Below, piece by piece: positions 33,407-35,777 of a DNA stretch of 35,777 nucleotides. This stretch comes from Crocinitomicaceae bacterium (GTDB taxonomy: Bacteria > Bacteroidota > Bacteroidia > Flavobacteriales_D > Crocinitomicaceae). Position 1 is the first letter of the stretch; each line of letters opens with the position of its first letter. The notes under the pieces are model-generated. The model was not told the DNA's origin. It saw nothing but the letters and a program-made list of their open reading frames with translations, and did not search any database. Location of the stretch: positions 1-35,777 of the forward strand of contig JAQWYK010000004.1 in the NCBI GenBank assembly GCA_029254025.1. Direction: 5' to 3'. The position numbers were made by a program, and so were the translations under genes.

Positions 33407-34285
33407 ATGAGCGTATTAGTAAATAATAATTCTAAAGTAATCGTACAAGGTTTCACGGGGAGTGAAGGAACTTTCCATGCTGGTCAAATGATGGAGTATG
33501 GAACAAATGTAGTTGGAGGGGTTACTCCAGGAAAAGGAGGGCAAACTCACCTTGACCGTCCTGTTTTTAACTCTGTACAAGACGCAGTAGATAAAACTGG
33601 TGCAGATGTAACTATCATTTTTGTTCCCCCAGCATTTGCTGCCGATGCAATTATGGAAGCTGCTAACGCTGGAATCAAAGTGATTGTATGTATTACAGAG
33701 GGTATTCCTGTGCGTGATATGACGGTGGTAAAAGACTACATCAAAGATTATGACTGTCGATTGATTGGTCCTAACTGTCCTGGAATCATCACTGCTGACG
33801 AAGCAAAAGTAGGTATTATGCCAGGTTTTGTTTTTAAGAAAGGGAAAATTGGAATTGTTTCTAAATCAGGAACATTAACATACGAAGCGGCAGACCAAGT
33901 AGCGAAAGCTGGATTAGGAATTACTACAGCAATCGGAATCGGTGGTGACCCAATTATTGGTACAACCACGAAAGAAGCAGTTGAACTATTAATGAACGAT
34001 CCTGAAACTGAAGGAATCGTGATGATTGGTGAAATTGGTGGTAACTTGGAAGCAATTGCTGCACGTTGGATTAAAGAAAATAGCACAAAACCTGTAGTAG
34101 GTTTTATCGCTGGTGAAACTGCACCAAAGGGAAGAACAATGGGGCATGCTGGTGCTATTGTTGGTGGAAGCGAAGACACTGCTGAAGCGAAGAAAGCAAT
34201 CATGCGTGAGTGCGGAATCCATGTGGTAGATTCTCCAGCACACATTGGTAAGAAAATGGCAGAAGTATTAGGCGTTACTGCTTAA
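33407..34285 (+). CDS. sucD: Succinate-CoA ligase subunit alpha
   Basis: With the beta subunit, this enzyme converts succinyl-CoA to succinate with formation of ATP or GTP in the TCA cycle. The ATG at 33407 starts [20 protein letters not shown] and gives 292 residues, the normal size; a TTG six codons upstream is not needed. The CoA-binding fold is seen in [19 protein letters not shown] and [14 protein letters not shown], further conserved blocks are [11 protein letters not shown] and [17 protein letters not shown], and the phosphohistidine lies in [10 protein letters not shown] (about His247). The beta-subunit gene sucC is not next to it, as is common in this phylum. It has its own promoter and terminator and thus forms a single unit; its pairing with mdh elsewhere in the window is metabolic rather than operonic. 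Confidence 0.97.
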   Translation: MSVLVNNNSKVIVQGFTGSEGTFHAGQMMEYGTNVVGGVTPGKGGQTHLDRPVFNSVQDAVDKTGADVTIIFVPPAFAADAIMEAANAGIKVIVCITEGIPVRDMTVVKDYIKDYDCRLIGPNCPGIITADEAKVGIMPGFVFKKGKIGIVSKSGTLTYEAADQVAKAGLGITTAIGIGGDPIIGTTTKEAVELLMNDPETEGIVMIGEIGGNLEAIAARWIKENSTKPVVGFIAGETAPKGRTMGHAGAIVGGSEDTAEAKKAIMRECGIHVVDSPAHIGKKMAEVLGVTA

Positions 34286-34306
34286 TTCTTCAGTTAAAGC
34301 ATATTG

Positions 34307-34338
34307 AAAAGGCTGTCTAAAATTAGACAGCCTTTTTT
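34307..34338 (+). terminator. Terminator of sucD
   Basis: A perfect 13-base stem (AAAAGGCTGTCTA at 34307-34319 with its complement at 34324-34336) closes on a 4-base loop AAAT and ends in T-runs. The A-run on the left means it may also end transcripts of the converging hydrolase gene on the minus strand. Confidence 0.9.
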
Positions 34339-34386
34339 ACTTTCTATATCCCCAGCAGATTTATTCAGCTGATTTTGTTTTCAGTA

Positions 34387-35550
34387 TTATCGTTTAATCA
34401 CTTTGAATGAATTCTCGTTAACTTCCAAAAAGTATACACCGTTTGGAAGGTTGGTTACATTTATAGATTTGCTCCCTATTCCTTCAAAAACTAACACACC
34501 TAATGAATTTGTCAAGCGTACATTGTCTGAAGCGCGAATTCCGTTGATCGTGAGTTCATGTGCAACAGGATTCGGATAAATAGTAATTTGGGCAGCAGGC
34601 AGCTCACTTAACCCAGTGGTAGGTTCCTCACAATCGAATACGCATTGTGCATTCACCACCGTTCGAACATCATTCGCCTCCAAGGCATCTATCACTAATT
34701 TATCATCGCATTGATCCTTCAAATATATATTCAACCAAGGAATCATGTAGTCGCTGCTCGTTTCTTGCTGTTCTATTCGTGTTACCGTAATTCCACCTGC
34801 AGAAAATGCTTCTCCAGTATCACAATTAAAATTAGGGTTGGCAAAATAACAATGTGCTCCGCCGGTAATTGAGACATAGTATTTACACGTCGAAGTTAGA
34901 GCGTTAAAAATAGGTAAGTGATGATCAGCTTCAGGGGTCACACCATCCGCAGAACCTGACAAGACCAATGCAGGCAAAGAAACAGATGCAGCCGCAGTCA
35001 CAGCACTTGGATTAGTTTCAGCAGGAGCTAAACCAATTATCGTTTGGATATTGGTGGTTTCATTAGCGGCAATGAACGTAGCCCCCCCTCCCATTGAGTG
35101 GCCGCAAATAGCAGCCTTGCCTGAAAGTTTATTATTGAAAAGACTGGTCACATCATCGTTTAACACTAATAATTCATCCACGACCAATGCCAAGTCTTTT
35201 CCAAAATCTTCGTGAGAAGGTGAAAACCATCCTTCTGTTCTTGGAAACGCCACAATGTACCCATTGGCTACTAAATCGGTCCAGATATTTTCATACGCAT
35301 CCCAAGACATCACGAAACCATGCCCGAAAACAACAATTGGAAACTCCCCTTCCGATACAGGCACATCCGTTCCAGCAGTGGTGGCAGGATAATAAATCTC
35401 GGTTTGGATTTGTCGACCTGCGCCTCCTCCACTTCCAAACCCTCCTGTTCTGGAAGGATCATTAAACGTTATCGTTGTAGTTCCAACTTGTTGCGCGTGC
35501 ATCACAAAGCACGACCCCAAAATAATATATAAACTCGTCAATCTGCTCAT
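34387..35550 (-). CDS. T9SS-secreted alpha/beta hydrolase (chlorophyllase/dienelactone-hydrolase-like)
   Basis: I start the gene at the ATG at 35550, which begins a signal peptide (MSRLTSLYIILGSCFVMHAQ); 18 upstream codons in frame include the promoter. The product has 387 residues. The hydrolase core has the oxyanion-side HG in IVVFGHGFVMSWDAYENIW, the nucleophile elbow AAICGHSMGGGATF (Ser about 153), an acidic residue in LSGSADGVTPEA (about 200) and a His in ITGGAHCYF (about 231). The arrangement resembles lipase/chlorophyllase-like and PET-hydrolase-like families, but the substrate is open. The last 75 residues form a type A T9SS sorting domain (TIYPNPVAHELTINGI, ending LPNGVYFLEVNENSFKVIKR), so the enzyme should work outside the cell. 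Confidence 0.9.
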   Translation of the reverse strand: MSRLTSLYIILGSCFVMHAQQVGTTTITFNDPSRTGGFGSGGGAGRQIQTEIYYPATTAGTDVPVSEGEFPIVVFGHGFVMSWDAYENIWTDLVANGYIVAFPRTEGWFSPSHEDFGKDLALVVDELLVLNDDVTSLFNNKLSGKAAICGHSMGGGATFIAANETTNIQTIIGLAPAETNPSAVTAAASVSLPALVLSGSADGVTPEADHHLPIFNALTSTCKYYVSITGGAHCYFANPNFNCDTGEAFSAGGITVTRIEQQETSSDYMIPWLNIYLKDQCDDKLVIDALEANDVRTVVNAQCVFDCEEPTTGLSELPAAQITIYPNPVAHELTINGIRASDNVRLTNSLGVLVFEGIGSKSINVTNLPNGVYFLEVNENSFKVIKR

Positions 35551-35571
35551 AACACCATTCAATTGTTTGAC

Positions 35572-35604
35572 CAAATGTATGAAATAGTGTATTTTCATGC
35601 GCAA
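35572..35604 (-). promoter_or_regulatory. Promoter of the T9SS hydrolase gene
   Basis: On the minus strand TTG (35604-35602) is followed after 22 bases by TACATTTG (35579-35572), an exact -7 match with a slightly long spacer. Transcription from about 35567 would give a leader of about 17 bases. Confidence 0.6.
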
Positions 35605-35679
35605 CGAATTACATGAAAGGTATAAAATTGATGTTAAAAAAAGACCCGTTCAAATATTACCTTTCGGGATTTCTTCTTG

Positions 35680-35777
35680 TTAAAAAACAAGTTCATAATT
35701 CTCTTCTACGCGATTACCGCACGCATCCTCTAAACGCAATACTACCTCTTTCTTCCCTACGATGGATGCATCAGGGG
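35680..35777 (-). CDS. C-terminal fragment of an unidentified protein (5' part outside window)
   Basis: Reading in from the right edge on the minus strand, an open frame of 31 codons ends at TAA (35682-35680): it contains GKKEVVLRLEDACGNRVEE and ends NYELVF. The frame is clean, no other frame on either strand is as convincing, and the strand matches the neighbouring hydrolase. The fragment looks like the end of a beta-rich extracellular domain, perhaps Ig-like, but this is too short to name. The 129 bases between this stop and the hydrolase ATG hold the hydrolase promoter and a weak hairpin (CCCG/CGGG) followed by a T-run on the minus strand that could end this gene. Confidence 0.55.
   Translation of the reverse strand, partial: PDASIVGKKEVVLRLEDACGNRVEENYELVF

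Noticed and set aside
33748-34245. A 165-codon open frame antisense to sucD
   Set aside because: It lies wholly inside the highly conserved sucD gene on the other strand, has a biased Pro/Ser/Ile composition expected from reading codons backwards, and has no promoter or start signal.
33407-34285. sucD without sucC beside it as a sign of rearrangement
   Set aside because: Separate sucC and sucD loci are, as far as I know, usual in Bacteroidetes, and the gene has its own clear promoter and terminator.
35640-35670. Hairpin CCCG/CGGG with T-run as terminator of the right-edge gene
   Set aside because: The T-run is good, but the stem is four base pairs with a 16-base loop; I mention it with the gene but do not list it as a feature.

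Overview
The window looks like chromosomal DNA from a member of the Bacteroidetes, most likely order Flavobacteriales and perhaps a Fluviicola/Crocinitomicaceae-like organism. The evidence is low GC, two secreted proteins with type IX secretion (T9SS) type A C-terminal domains, repeated TAnnTTTG -7 promoter elements, lipoproteins with short lipobox signals, and protein families typical of the phylum. The family-level placement is inference. I see no tRNA, rRNA, insertion sequence, prophage or CRISPR array.

Layout. (1) 1-4195, minus strand: the start of a probable Fe-S membrane protein overlapping an FAD/NAD oxidoreductase, then a methyltransferase-like protein and two overlapping beta-barrel-type envelope proteins. 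(2) 4196-11019, minus: a compact seven-gene run (YbgC-like thioesterase, arginase-family hydrolase, membrane patatin, DUF389 protein, small barrel protein, GDPD-like lipoprotein, SUI1/YciH factor) with gaps of 16 bases or fewer. (3) 11020-12829: a divergent control region with DnaA-box-like 9-mers, then dnaA and a two-way terminator. (4) 12845-15488, minus: an MFS transporter and a transglutaminase-like lipoprotein. (5) 15678-19949, plus: a class I aminotransferase and a short second DnaE polymerase whose promoter is covered by a 49-bp near-palindrome. (6) 19980-22772: a T9SS-exported adhesin-like protein (minus), an orphan lipoprotein (plus) and mdh (minus), separated by two-way terminators. 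(7) 23093-24927, plus: an ECF sigma factor translationally coupled to a membrane-anchored protein ending in a PKD domain and a domain resembling a T9SS type B CTD. (8) 25063-33210, plus: pyrG, yidC, a metallo-beta-lactamase-fold hydrolase, a HU-like/SPOR protein, a pair of lipid acyltransferases resembling the glycine-lipid enzymes GlsA and GlsB, and a TruC-type pseudouridine synthase. (9) 33407-end: sucD with a clear promoter and terminator, a T9SS-exported alpha/beta hydrolase (minus), and the tail of one more minus-strand gene.

How the genes fit together. Much of the window is housekeeping: replication start (dnaA), TCA cycle (mdh, sucD), CTP synthesis (pyrG), membrane insertion (yidC) and RNA modification (truC). 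Around this lie several lipid and envelope functions: the acyltransferase pair, and the thioesterase/patatin/GDPD group in the seven-gene run. The candidates most worth a second look are the sigma factor paired with a CTD-like anchored protein, the palindrome-controlled DnaE with a degraded PHP domain, and two genes whose -7 box abuts the start codon in the same way (TTTGCTA[A/C]ATG), which predicts leaderless mRNAs.
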